DNA of 64,000 bases from Thiotrichaceae bacterium (GTDB lineage Bacteria > Pseudomonadota > Gammaproteobacteria > Beggiatoales > Beggiatoaceae): assembly GCA_028688145.1 (NCBI GenBank), contig JAQTYU010000009.1:60130-124129 (forward strand), in the 5' to 3' direction. Position 1 is the stretch's first letter. Each line of letters starts with the position of its first letter. The translations under genes were made by a program, and so were the position numbers. Below the pieces are notes generated by a model. The model saw only the letters and a program-made list of their open reading frames with translations. It was not told where the DNA came from and ran no database searches. Positions 8,569-16,550 of the stretch are shown one piece after another.

Positions 8569-9705
8569 TTATTGGAATCCTGCGGCACGGGCTTTTTCAG
8601 CTTCGAGTGCGGCGCGGTCTTTTTCAAGCTGAGACTTATCTTTATCCAATTGTAAACGTTGCGAATTAGCGCGAATTGAAGTGATGTCCGAGTAAACCCC
8701 TAAAGCGGCACTGAAAGGCGTTAAAATTTGCATTGCATAATTAATCTTGGCAACTGTGCCCAAAGGCACGTAAATCACATCGCCTTCTTGCAAGGCAACA
8801 TTAAGATTAGGATTGGGATTCACCAAATCATCAAAGCCAATTTCTTCGTTAATATTTTGTCCGGGGCGAATTAAATTAATCCGTCCTGAAGCCGCTTCAC
8901 GGGTCGGGCCGCCTGCTTTAGACAGCAATTCCAAAAAGGACATATTCGGAGTTAAGCGAAACGCGCCGGGAGTGCGTACTTCTCCCAAAACGTAAACCAA
9001 TTTATCTTCTGCTTCAGGGACATAAACAATATCATTGCGGCGTAACTTAATATTTAAAGATAAATCCTTGCCTGAAAGTAGCGGAGCGAGTTCAATCCAC
9101 ACAATTTGATCACGCCCACGGAATACCGCACAACGACTAAACACTAAACTTTGTTCGCCCCCCAAAGCAGGAACGCCCCCTGCACCGCTCAGACTACGAC
9201 TACTTAAAATCCCGCCCGCCAAGGCAATCGATTCAAGCAAAGTTGGTGCAGTCATACCGAATAACACATCACCGGGTTTATTGACCCGCCCCAACACCAA
9301 CACCCGATTTGAGGCATAACGATCCACGCGCACATTGGCTTTGAGCTTGCTGTAATATTTATTGAACTGTTGCACGATGGCTTGTGCGGCAGCGGTGCGA
9401 GAGAGTTCTGCGACCCGAAACTCACCGACTAAAGGTAATGTTATTTTGCCGTCAGGTCCTACGGTGTGTTTGCCAGAGAGATCAGCATAACCCCAGACTT
9501 CAATAGTGATTTCATCGCCCGCGCCCAGCAGATAACTATCGGTTTCTGCGAGTTGCTGTTGAAATAGTTTCAAGGCTGGAGTGGGTGTAATCGGGTTTTC
9601 TTCACGGGGCGGGGGTAAAGTAAATTTTTCAGGCACAGGGCTGGGCGAACAAGCCCATAATTCAGAAAGAATACTTAGCACGAGGAGAAAACGCAGAATT
9701 AGCAT
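8569..9705 (-). CDS. Wza-type polysaccharide export lipoprotein
   Basis: A 378-residue outer-membrane export protein. A lipoprotein signal ends in the lipobox LWAC near residue 19. The Poly_export domain follows (YLLGAGDEITIEVWGY near residue 58, VGPDGKITLPLVGE), then two SLBB-type beta-grasp repeats (VLVLGRVNKPGDV and VYVLGEVRTPGAF). A coiled-coil tail rich in K, E and A ends the protein. It should form the outer-membrane part of the exopolysaccharide channel with the co-polymerase encoded next. Its start overlaps the end of the STAS gene by 7 bases, so the genes are translationally coupled. Confidence 0.9.
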   Translation of the reverse strand: MLILRFLLVLSILSELWACSPSPVPEKFTLPPPREENPITPTPALKLFQQQLAETDSYLLGAGDEITIEVWGYADLSGKHTVGPDGKITLPLVGEFRVAELSRTAAAQAIVQQFNKYYSKLKANVRVDRYASNRVLVLGRVNKPGDVLFGMTAPTLLESIALAGGILSSRSLSGAGGVPALGGEQSLVFSRCAVFRGRDQIVWIELAPLLSGKDLSLNIKLRRNDIVYVPEAEDKLVYVLGEVRTPGAFRLTPNMSFLELLSKAGGPTREAASGRINLIRPGQNINEEIGFDDLVNPNPNLNVALQEGDVIYVPLGTVAKINYAMQILTPFSAALGVYSDITSIRANSQRLQLDKDKSQLEKDRAALEAEKARAAGFQ

Positions 9706-10091
9706 GGGGATTTTGAAGGGTGAACCACGGCTTGTTGTAATTGTTTCAAATGCATGAGGGCAGCATGTTCATCAAGATAAATGATAAAACTGTGTTGCAG
9801 GCGGGTGAGTTCAAGCAAACCACGTACCATAGTGCTGGGTTTGAGTAAAAACAACTCACCTTGAAATTGATGACAACGACGCAGCGCGAAAATTAGCAGG
9901 GATAAGCCTTGCGCGTCAATAAAGTTGAGTTGTGAGAGGTCAATTAATACCCAAGCATTTTTGGCTTGAATCAGTTGTTGCAACTGCTGGCGGAGGACTG
10001 CAACTTGTGCCGCAGAGAGACTACCTACAAAGGTAAGAATCTGAACTTGTTCTACTTTACGTTGTGTAAAATTCATTTTTAGAGTGCTCAT
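9699..10091 (-). CDS. STAS-domain protein lacking the phosphorylatable serine
   Basis: A 130-residue single STAS domain (anti-sigma-factor-antagonist fold) with the core VLIDLSQLNFIDAQGLSLL near residues 47-65. Single STAS proteins control exopolysaccharide output in other bacteria, for example SypA of Vibrio fischeri, through serine phosphorylation at the D-S-S-G loop. Here the loop is D-A-Q-G, so the usual serine is missing and control by an anti-sigma kinase is unlikely. It overlaps the Wza-type gene by 7 bases and follows the HsdM-like gene, so it probably belongs to the same transcript. Confidence 0.8.
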   Translation of the reverse strand: MSTLKMNFTQRKVEQVQILTFVGSLSAAQVAVLRQQLQQLIQAKNAWVLIDLSQLNFIDAQGLSLLIFALRRCHQFQGELFLLKPSTMVRGLLELTRLQHSFIIYLDEHAALMHLKQLQQAVVHPSKSPC

Positions 10092-10156
10092 CGTGGTTGT
10101 CGCACTGAGGAGAGATTAATAACAGTCTTGACAGCAGTGCTCAGCATGAACGCCGC

Positions 10157-11485
10157 TCATGTTTTATTATTTGTTTTATTATCGGGATGCCTCGGATCAA
10201 AATCAGCATACAACAAACTTTTTAAATCTTCTAACGCACTGATGGTTTCTTCTAACATGTCCCACAAAGGCGGGTTTTCTTCAGCCGCTTCTTCAATCCA
10301 AGCATAATCTAAATTATCCCCTTGGGCGGCGAGTTGCTCACGGCTGAGTGATTTCCAATAGGGGTCTTCACTGGTGGCGCGTTGCAAGGCATAAGGATCA
10401 TCGCCATACGCACTGATAAATTTCATAAAGTTTTGCCGTTGGTGACGCAGATCATAAAACCAAACTTGTGTATTTTTTTCAGGGTGTGCACGGTGAAAAA
10501 ATAACACCTGTGCGGGCAATATATACGGATAAAATAAATTTTCAGGCAAGCGTAACACAGTATGTAAATGACAACTTTCTAATAAAGTGTAGCGTATTTG
10601 GCGGGCGTTACCGCTGGCACTGAGCAGGCTGTCGGGCACAATGACTGCCGCCCGTCCTTGGGGAGTTAAGTTGTGATAAATCGCTTGTAAAACCTTTAAA
10701 ATCAAATTATTATCCGCTGGTTTGCTGCCATTACAAAATAATAAATTACTGAGAATCACATCAGCGGGCGGCAAAGTTTGGGTGTTTGGTGTTTGTTCCC
10801 AGAGCACAGGAAGCTGTTCATGATGATAAATGTCGTGCAATAAGCAGTTCATCAGCGCGAGCCTGACCCGCACTAAATCGCTTTCTTTACCTAACAATTG
10901 GGTTTCGGCAGTGCTTTCAAGTTCTTCATCACTGAGATGGGTATATTGTTCTGCGGCAATTAAAAAGCTGGCACTGGCGGCGACAGGGTCTTGAATCGAC
11001 TCACCTGCTTGCGGCTGTAAGGCAATCACTAAACTGTCCACTAAAGCGGTGGGCGGCGTAAGATAATACTGACTGTGCGCATTGCTGCTGGCAAGCACTA
11101 AAAGTTGTTCGTAACTTTCGGCTAAATATTCATATTCTTCAATGTTAATACTGCAAACTATTTCAATTAATTGTGTCAGTTGTGCGGCGTTTTTTAATTG
11201 GGTGTGGGCTTGTTGAAAAATACCTGCTAAATGTGGATCGCTTAGATTTTGGCTGTCTTTAAGCAACTGAACATAATAATCAAAGCGTGCAGCCTCGGGC
11301 ATTTCCCATAATTTTTCCCACACAGCACAGGGAAAGGCTTCGGCATAAATTTGTTCATGGGCAATTCTACCCAATAACAGCCATGTGAGTTCGAGTAAAT
11401 AATCAGGATAGGCAATGCCAGCCGCATAAAATGCGGGGGCGGGAGTCCATAAGCGGTGCGCTAAAGCAGGGAGAGGATTTATCAT
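10157..11485 (-). CDS. Degenerate HsdM-like (N6-adenine methylase family) protein, solitary
   Basis: A 442-residue protein that follows the layout of type I restriction M subunits: a helical N-terminus, a Y-Y-L-T-P segment near residue 143, a Rossmann-like core, then RAAVIVPDSLL and HTVLRLPENLFYPY, both typical HsdM strands. The active-site motifs are destroyed. The SAM loop DPACGSGG reads DPVAASAS and the catalytic NPPF reads NLLF. No hsdS or hsdR is near. It is probably a pseudoenzyme and lies at the head of the STAS-Wza-Wzz operon with a 65-base gap. Whether it still binds DNA or another partner is unknown. Confidence 0.75.
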   Translation of the reverse strand: MINPLPALAHRLWTPAPAFYAAGIAYPDYLLELTWLLLGRIAHEQIYAEAFPCAVWEKLWEMPEAARFDYYVQLLKDSQNLSDPHLAGIFQQAHTQLKNAAQLTQLIEIVCSINIEEYEYLAESYEQLLVLASSNAHSQYYLTPPTALVDSLVIALQPQAGESIQDPVAASASFLIAAEQYTHLSDEELESTAETQLLGKESDLVRVRLALMNCLLHDIYHHEQLPVLWEQTPNTQTLPPADVILSNLLFCNGSKPADNNLILKVLQAIYHNLTPQGRAAVIVPDSLLSASGNARQIRYTLLESCHLHTVLRLPENLFYPYILPAQVLFFHRAHPEKNTQVWFYDLRHQRQNFMKFISAYGDDPYALQRATSEDPYWKSLSREQLAAQGDNLDYAWIEEAAEENPPLWDMLEETISALEDLKSLLYADFDPRHPDNKTNNKT

Positions 11486-11607
11486 TGAGACATTATAATA
11501 AAAACCTAAGCGACAACACCATGTTTAAAAACTTAACTGCGCCCCCTGCCCCTAAAGGCACTACCGTTAAGTTAAGTTCTATCTTGTTATATTCTCAAGT
11601 GTCTCGC

Positions 11608-11683
11608 TTTTTACCCCTTTAAAAAAGGGGGAAGCTAAACCCCGCATCTAACATCATTCTGTGATTAACTTAATGGCAGTGTC
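11608..11683 (+). repeat. Dispersed 76-bp repeat, copy 1
   Basis: This stretch runs from a CCCCTTT...AAAGGGGG hairpin through GCTAAACCCCG to TTAACTTAATGGCAGTG. It is about 85 percent identical by eye to the reverse complement of 30214-30289, with a weaker relative at 58626-58690. It lies between the HsdM-like gene and apbC in a gap with no other gene. Confidence 0.7.
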
Positions 11684-11709
11684 TTTAGGGACTAGGGGGC
11701 ACAATCACT

Positions 11710-12804
11710 TTAATTATTCTGAATCGTGATTTTTGGGAATTTTGCGGAATAATCTTTGGCTTGCAGCGATAATTTTGCCGCAACCCGCCGTGCAATTTCA
11801 CGATAACTCGCTGTGATTAAGCTGTCGGGGGCGGCGACCACGGTTGGAATTCCCCCATCGGTATCTTCACGAATCCGAATATCTAAGGGCAATTCGCCCA
11901 ATAAATCGACGTTGTAATCTTCGGACATGCGCGTACCGCCGCCTGAGCCGAAAATGTGTTCTGCATGTCCGCACTTGCTGCAAATATGAATGCTCATATT
12001 TTCCACAATGCCTAACACGGGAACGTTGACTTTTTCAAACATTTTTAAGCCTTTACGCGCATCCAGCAAGGCAATGTCTTGCGGTGTGGTGACAATCACT
12101 GCGCCACTGACGGGAATTTTCTGCGCCAAAGTCAATTGGGTGTCGCCTGTGCCGGGCGGCAAATCGATCACGAGATAATCCAAATCAGTCCAGTGGGTTT
12201 CTTTCAATAATTGTTCTAAGGCTTGCGTGACCATAGGGCCGCGCCAAATCATTGGGGTTTCGTCGTCGATTAAATAACCGATAGACATCGATTGTAAACC
12301 GTGGCTGACCACAGGTTCTAAATGTGTGCCATCTTTAGATTCGGGCTGAGTTTTCGCACCCAACATGCGCGGCTGGCTAGGACCGTAAATATCCGCATCT
12401 AAAATCCCAACTTTTGCACCTTCAGCAATCAGCGCGAGGGCGAGATTAACGGCGGTGGTGGATTTGCCCACGCCGCCTTTACCTGATGCCACCGCAATAA
12501 TATTTTTAATGCCTTCAATCGGGCTGACACCGCGTTGCACCGCATGGGCGGTAATTTTGCTGGTGACGCTTAAGTTTAATTCGACGGGCGTGCCGAGACG
12601 TTCACTTAAAAATTCTTGTAAAGCTTGACTAAGCGGCGCGTGATAACCTTGGCAGGGAAAGCCAAACTGCAAAGTCAGGGTAATATGATTGTCTTTTACA
12701 AACAGTTCTTGAACGACTTTGCTACTGATTAAGTCCTTTTTCAAATAAGGAATTTGAAATTCCTTCAGGGCTGCTTCCACCAGTGCTTGGGTAATTGCTG
12801 CCAT
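11710..12804 (-). CDS. apbC: Iron-sulfur cluster carrier ATPase ApbC/Mrp
   Basis: A 364-residue MRP/NBP35-type P-loop ATPase that carries or hands on Fe-S clusters in the cytoplasm. An N-terminal MIP18-like domain (about residues 1-85) precedes the deviant Walker A GKGGVGKS near residue 110 and the LDADIYGPSQPRML switch. The C-terminal CSKCGH holds the CxxC pair that bridges a [4Fe-4S] cluster in the dimer. Length and motifs are complete. The start ATG has GGAGAG just upstream. It is a single gene flanked by intergenic repeats. Confidence 0.93.
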   Translation of the reverse strand: MAAITQALVEAALKEFQIPYLKKDLISSKVVQELFVKDNHITLTLQFGFPCQGYHAPLSQALQEFLSERLGTPVELNLSVTSKITAHAVQRGVSPIEGIKNIIAVASGKGGVGKSTTAVNLALALIAEGAKVGILDADIYGPSQPRMLGAKTQPESKDGTHLEPVVSHGLQSMSIGYLIDDETPMIWRGPMVTQALEQLLKETHWTDLDYLVIDLPPGTGDTQLTLAQKIPVSGAVIVTTPQDIALLDARKGLKMFEKVNVPVLGIVENMSIHICSKCGHAEHIFGSGGGTRMSEDYNVDLLGELPLDIRIREDTDGGIPTVVAAPDSLITASYREIARRVAAKLSLQAKDYSAKFPKITIQNN

Positions 12805-12927
12805 ACTGCTCTCCTTACAAGCGATAACAAATTGATAAAATTAAGGGATAGTCTAATACGCGGGATAAATAATAACAAAGTAAAATACTAAGTTTTTTAA
12901 TTATTCCAGCCAAAGGCTAATATTTTC

Positions 12928-13374
12928 CTAACTTTTATGGGGTTTGGTATTATGATGATCAAGGCGTTCCATGAGGTAGATTGCCAAGCGCACAAAATCG
13001 CCTTCGGTCAACATGCCCACCAATTTTTCATTCTTGACCACGGGTAAACAGCCATGATGTTGATCGAGCATGACGTTGGCAGCTTCTAATAAACTGGCAT
13101 CTTCATCGGCGACAATCACATCGGTCAACATCACTTCACTGATAGGAATCGCAGAATCCAGCTCATCTTGTTGCGCGCTGTCGATGTCTGCTAAAGAAGA
13201 AACGGAGACTGCTAAAATGTCGTGCTTGGTTAATAAACCGACAAACTTATCGTGTTCAACGATGGGAACATGGCGCACATGCTGTTCAATCATTAATAGG
13301 CGGGCTTCGTGAATGCTGTCCGTGGGTTTTAAGGTTTGAACCTCAGTACACATTAAATCTTTGACCGTGATCAT
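12928..13374 (-). CDS. Tandem CBS-domain protein
   Basis: A 148-residue cytoplasmic protein made of two CBS domains. The first has MCTEVQTLKPTDSIHEARLLM and HVRHVPIVEHDKFVGLLTKHD; the second has MLTDVIVADEDASLLEAANVM and HHGCLPVVKNEKLVGMLTEGD. Such stand-alone pairs bind adenine nucleotides or SAM and usually regulate a partner. No effector domain is attached, so the partner is unknown. It is transcribed away from the bacteriohemerythrin gene, which starts 118 bases off on the other strand. Confidence 0.88.
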   Translation of the reverse strand: MITVKDLMCTEVQTLKPTDSIHEARLLMIEQHVRHVPIVEHDKFVGLLTKHDILAVSVSSLADIDSAQQDELDSAIPISEVMLTDVIVADEDASLLEAANVMLDQHHGCLPVVKNEKLVGMLTEGDFVRLAIYLMERLDHHNTKPHKS

Positions 13375-13491
13375 GCTGGTACCTTTACGTGTTGTTTATA
13401 GGACGTAGATTATACGCTAATCACTTGTGAACAGGGAAAACAGCCAATACAATTGAGTTTTTATTAGCCTATCGACCAAAGGAAAGTAAAC

Positions 13492-13899
13492 ATGGCTTTA
13501 ATGCAGTGGACTGAGGCATTGAGTGTGCATATTGCAGAAATCGACAAACAGCACCAACGTTTAATTGCGTTGATTAATCAGTTAGATGATGCGATTAATG
13601 CAGGTAATGATCATGATGTGTTAGGTGCAGTTTTAGAGGAGTTATTGGACTACACCCGTACCCATTTTCGTTATGAGGAGAACTTGCTGAAAACCAACGC
13701 TTATCCCGACTTTGACGGACACAAAGCAGAACACGACTCCTTGACTGAAAAAGTCGTGTTTTTGGGCGATTATTTCAAACGTGGTGAAAATCTGAATACT
13801 GTACAAATCATGCAATTTTTAAAAATTTGGCTAGAAGAACATATCATGGGCGTAGATCGCACGTATGCTGTCTATCTAAACGCCAAGGGAATCTTCTAA
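13492..13899 (+). CDS. Bacteriohemerythrin
   Basis: A 135-residue four-helix di-iron oxygen-binding protein. The ligand pattern is complete: H in LSVHIAEIDKQHQRL, HFRYEE in the second helix, HKAEHDSL in the third, and LEEHIMGVDRTY in the last. The protein binds O2 for storage, sensing or delivery in microaerophiles. An AAGGAAAG site lies just before the ATG. It stands alone, divergent from the CBS gene, and may be followed by a tiny membrane peptide reading frame. Confidence 0.93.
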   Translation: MALMQWTEALSVHIAEIDKQHQRLIALINQLDDAINAGNDHDVLGAVLEELLDYTRTHFRYEENLLKTNAYPDFDGHKAEHDSLTEKVVFLGDYFKRGENLNTVQIMQFLKIWLEEHIMGVDRTYAVYLNAKGIF

Positions 13900-13900
13900 G

Positions 13901-14011
13901 ATTTTAGCTGCCCTGTGTTGCGCCATTGTGTCTTTAGCTTTGGTGGCTGGGTTGTGGTTTGGTTTAATCTGGTTAGTCGAATTTCTGATTAACAAACTGC
14001 CCCCTAGTTAG
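13901..14011 (+). CDS. Possible small single-helix membrane peptide
   Basis: Immediately after the bacteriohemerythrin stop, a frame without stops encodes a strongly hydrophobic helix (IVSLALVAGLWFGLIWLVEF) ending in NKLPPS and a TAG. There is no ATG; candidate starts are ATT at 13901, which has AAGGGA ten bases upstream, or GTG at 13928. The composition looks like a real transmembrane helix. It could equally be the tail of a lost gene. Treat as tentative. Confidence 0.25.
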   Translation: MLAALCCAIVSLALVAGLWFGLIWLVEFLINKLPPS

Positions 14012-14111
14012 CAATAACAGGTATCCCATTCTTAAAATATTATCGGGCCTTGTCTCATTCAATATCATGCGAGATATTTGAGAACTTGCTATAAAGCAAG
14101 CATTCCTTTTT

Positions 14112-14843
14112 TTAGGAAAGTTGTTGTTTCGCAATTTTAATCCATTCTTGCTGGACTTTACGAAAATTGCTGGGCATGGTGTCCGCACGCGCCAAAATTT
14201 CTTTAAACATCGCATGGGCTTGCTCGGTGTAACCCAGTTTTTGCAATAATAAGGCATAACGGCACTTGGCTTCATAGCCCGAAAAATAAACGGCTAAGGT
14301 CTTATATTCCGCTAAAGCAGCTTCATTTTCTCCCAAATATTCCAAGGTGCGGGCATAGAGCAAATGCCCCTCTTGTGATTTGAAATCAGGGTTTTCGGCA
14401 ATCAAACGTTCTAAGGTGGTTTTAGCCTCAGCATATTGCTGATTTAAAAATAAAACCTGCGCTAAAGACAGCATAATTTTTGGGTCAGTTTTATATAAAC
14501 CCACCAGCGAACTGTTATACAAATTAATTGCTTCTTGATAAAAACCATTGGCAATACATTCTTCTGCTAAATTGAGCTTGTTTTGGGTGTTCTCAGAAAT
14601 CGCTAATTCTTTGGCAAGCCGCTTTAAATCTCTTTCTGGGTCAATGGTTTTGAGCACATTCTGAACGGTTTTGCGCCCTGTGCGGCTGTTACGCATGTCT
14701 GGTAAGACTTCAAGAAAGAAATAGAAAATACAGCCCGCGACAGGAATCACCAACAAAATCCATATCCAATCCCGTCTACCTGTTTTGTGGGCGTGCACGA
14801 TAAAAATCGCTTGAATAATCACAGATAACATAATTAACGGCAT
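14112..14843 (-). CDS. Membrane-anchored TPR protein with PLDc_N-like N-terminus
   Basis: A 243-residue protein started at the ATG at 14843, which has GAGGAGA directly upstream; the longer in-frame extension lacks such a site. Two membrane helices (PLIMLSVIIQAIFIVHAH and WIWILLVIPVAGCIFYFFLE) resemble the N-terminal domain of cardiolipin synthases. About four tetratricopeptide-like helix pairs fill the rest (ANGFYQEAINLYNSSL, LNQQYAEAKTTLERLI, YLGENEAALAEYKTL). It is probably a scaffold facing the cytoplasm. Partners are unknown. Confidence 0.7.
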   Translation of the reverse strand: MPLIMLSVIIQAIFIVHAHKTGRRDWIWILLVIPVAGCIFYFFLEVLPDMRNSRTGRKTVQNVLKTIDPERDLKRLAKELAISENTQNKLNLAEECIANGFYQEAINLYNSSLVGLYKTDPKIMLSLAQVLFLNQQYAEAKTTLERLIAENPDFKSQEGHLLYARTLEYLGENEAALAEYKTLAVYFSGYEAKCRYALLLQKLGYTEQAHAMFKEILARADTMPSNFRKVQQEWIKIAKQQLS

Positions 14844-14951
14844 GTTTTTTCTCCTCAAAATATTCGCAGGATTATGAAACAATCGATGGGGATTTCACAA
14901 GAGGGGAGGCTATTTTTAGAGATGAGGAAGGAATAATTTTAGCTGACTCAA

Positions 14952-14984
14952 AGACCTGCTAGGTTTTTAAGACCTAGTAGGTCT
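14952..14984. repeat. GACCTGC hairpin, copy 1
   Basis: AGACCTGCTAGGT (14952-14964) pairs with ACCTAGTAGGTCT (14972-14984) with one mismatch. It lies downstream of the DUF1244 gene. The same motif returns at 26520 and in variant form at 30157. Confidence 0.7.
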
Positions 14985-15000
14985 AAAATTTACAATGCTG

Positions 15001-15306
15001 TTAATGCCCGTCTTTTGGCTTAGCAATTTCATACGCCGCTAACTGTTCCGCAGTGGCAGGCGATTGATTTTTTTCTTTCCAAACTTCATAAGGCATTCCG
15101 TAAACGATTTCTCGTGCCTCATCGTAATTCATCGATACGCCATGCTCTGCCGCCGCTGCCATATACCACTTAGACAAACAATTGCGGCAAAACCCCGCCA
15201 AGTTCATCAAATCAATATTTTGCACATCGCTGCGTTCATCTAAATGCTTGAGTAATGCGCGAAATGCAGCCGCTTCTAATTCGGTTTGTGTTGTCTTATC
15301 CATCAT
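15001..15306 (-). CDS. DUF1244 family protein
   Basis: A 101-residue cytoplasmic protein with the hallmarks of DUF1244: RSDVQNIDLMNLAGFCRNCL, WYMAAA and DEAREIVYGMPYEVWK. The family is widespread in Proteobacteria and has no assigned function; the FCRNC cysteines could bind metal. AAGGA lies before tandem ATG codons. It starts 23 bases after the end of the MBL-fold gene on the same strand, so the two are probably co-transcribed. Confidence 0.85.
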   Translation of the reverse strand: MMDKTTQTELEAAAFRALLKHLDERSDVQNIDLMNLAGFCRNCLSKWYMAAAAEHGVSMNYDEAREIVYGMPYEVWKEKNQSPATAEQLAAYEIAKPKDGH

Positions 15307-15329
15307 TAAATATCCTTGGTTAATACAAA

Positions 15330-16283
15330 TTAATTGCCCTTATCCCACCAGATTTCCATGCCCTGCGCGTTCAATTCCACATCGGTATTCAACCAACTAC
15401 GGCAGTCTGCATCGGACAAAGTGCAGCCCAGTGCACGAACTTCAGTAATAAAGTATTGCATCAAGGCATTGGTGAGTAATTGATGACGCTCTTCTCCTGC
15501 TTCAGCAAATTCTTCAGCAAATAAAATTTGTTGGTCGATATTGTCGTGCAACTTATCCGCCATTTGGGAAACATTTTGCACCATGCCGTAATGGGTTAAA
15601 AACATCGCCTTGGGTTGATATTGCATCATGCGCTCAATGGAATTGTGCATTGCCAGCGGTTCAAATTGTGAAGGGCTGGTGGTTGCAAAAATAAATTGAC
15701 CTTTGGCAGTGTCAAAAACACGGTAAGAAATTCCAAAAGTATCGCCCGTGAAAAAGCCGCGTGAACGTTCATCAAACACACAGAAATGATGTTTTGCATG
15801 TCCGGGCGTGTCTAAAAAAGTTAATTGCCGTGAGTTTAAACTTAAAGTGAAGCCGTCGGCTGCGGAAATTACCCGTTGTTCATCAATCGGCAAAATGTCC
15901 CCATAATCTTTTTTAACTTGCTCCTCGCCATAAACCGCACTTGCGCCCGCAATCAATTGGCTGGGGTCAATCATGTGCCTCGACCCACGGGGATGTACCA
16001 CTAATTTTGCATTGGGCAAGGCTTGCATCAAACTGCCCGCGCCGCCCGCATGATCTAAATGCACATGGGTGACAATCACATAATCAACGTTTTCGACGGG
16101 AATATTTTTCGCCGCTAACGTCGCAAGCAAGTGCGGTGTGGAATAGCTCGTGCCCACATCCACAAAAGCGGCGCGGTCGCCTTCGACAATTAAGTGACTG
16201 GCGGCAAACTGTGGGCGCGTAAAGGCAGTGTCAATTGTGGTGATGCCACAAATTTGGTCTTGAAAATTTGCGATAGGTTTCAT
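15330..16283 (-). CDS. MBL-fold metallo-hydrolase
   Basis: A 317-residue metallo-beta-lactamase-fold protein. The metal motif THVHLDHAGG is near residue 73; further ligands are DTPGHAKHH near residue 160, FTGDTFG near 177 and a late LTHYG histidine near 226. The fold hydrolyses thioesters, phosphodiesters or lactones in different members, and the substrate here cannot be told. It has a long C-terminal extension of about 80 residues. It leads a two-gene unit with the DUF1244 gene. Confidence 0.82.
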   Translation of the reverse strand: MKPIANFQDQICGITTIDTAFTRPQFAASHLIVEGDRAAFVDVGTSYSTPHLLATLAAKNIPVENVDYVIVTHVHLDHAGGAGSLMQALPNAKLVVHPRGSRHMIDPSQLIAGASAVYGEEQVKKDYGDILPIDEQRVISAADGFTLSLNSRQLTFLDTPGHAKHHFCVFDERSRGFFTGDTFGISYRVFDTAKGQFIFATTSPSQFEPLAMHNSIERMMQYQPKAMFLTHYGMVQNVSQMADKLHDNIDQQILFAEEFAEAGEERHQLLTNALMQYFITEVRALGCTLSDADCRSWLNTDVELNAQGMEIWWDKGN

Positions 16284-16550
16284 AAATCGTCAACATGGAA
16301 GTTTGTAGGGAAGTGGTCGGCTTGTAAAAATCTTTAAAGCAGCCTCTTTTGGGGAAAAGGCTGCGTCAAAGAATTAACTAATTAGTTGAAGCTATTGTAA
16401 CACCCTATTATACAAGCACTTTATATGAAGGGGTAGGCTTGCTAATTAAACCCATGAGGGTTTCAACAAGCTTACCCCGTATTTTCATAATTGCGTCAGT
16501 GACCGAAGCTAAACCCTTTAGGGGATTGGGGAGCTTATTTAAAATTCAAG
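16284..16550. other. Intergenic gap with inverted GGGTAGGCTTG/CAAGCTTACCC segment
   Basis: No gene is visible. An imperfect inverted pair, GGGGTAGGCTTG near 16430 and CAAGCTTACCCC near 16470, could form a hairpin downstream of the large surface protein gene, whose stop codon is at 16551. A CCCTTTAGGGG palindrome lies near 16516. Both fit the family of short G/C-tract palindromes scattered in this window. Confidence 0.45.
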
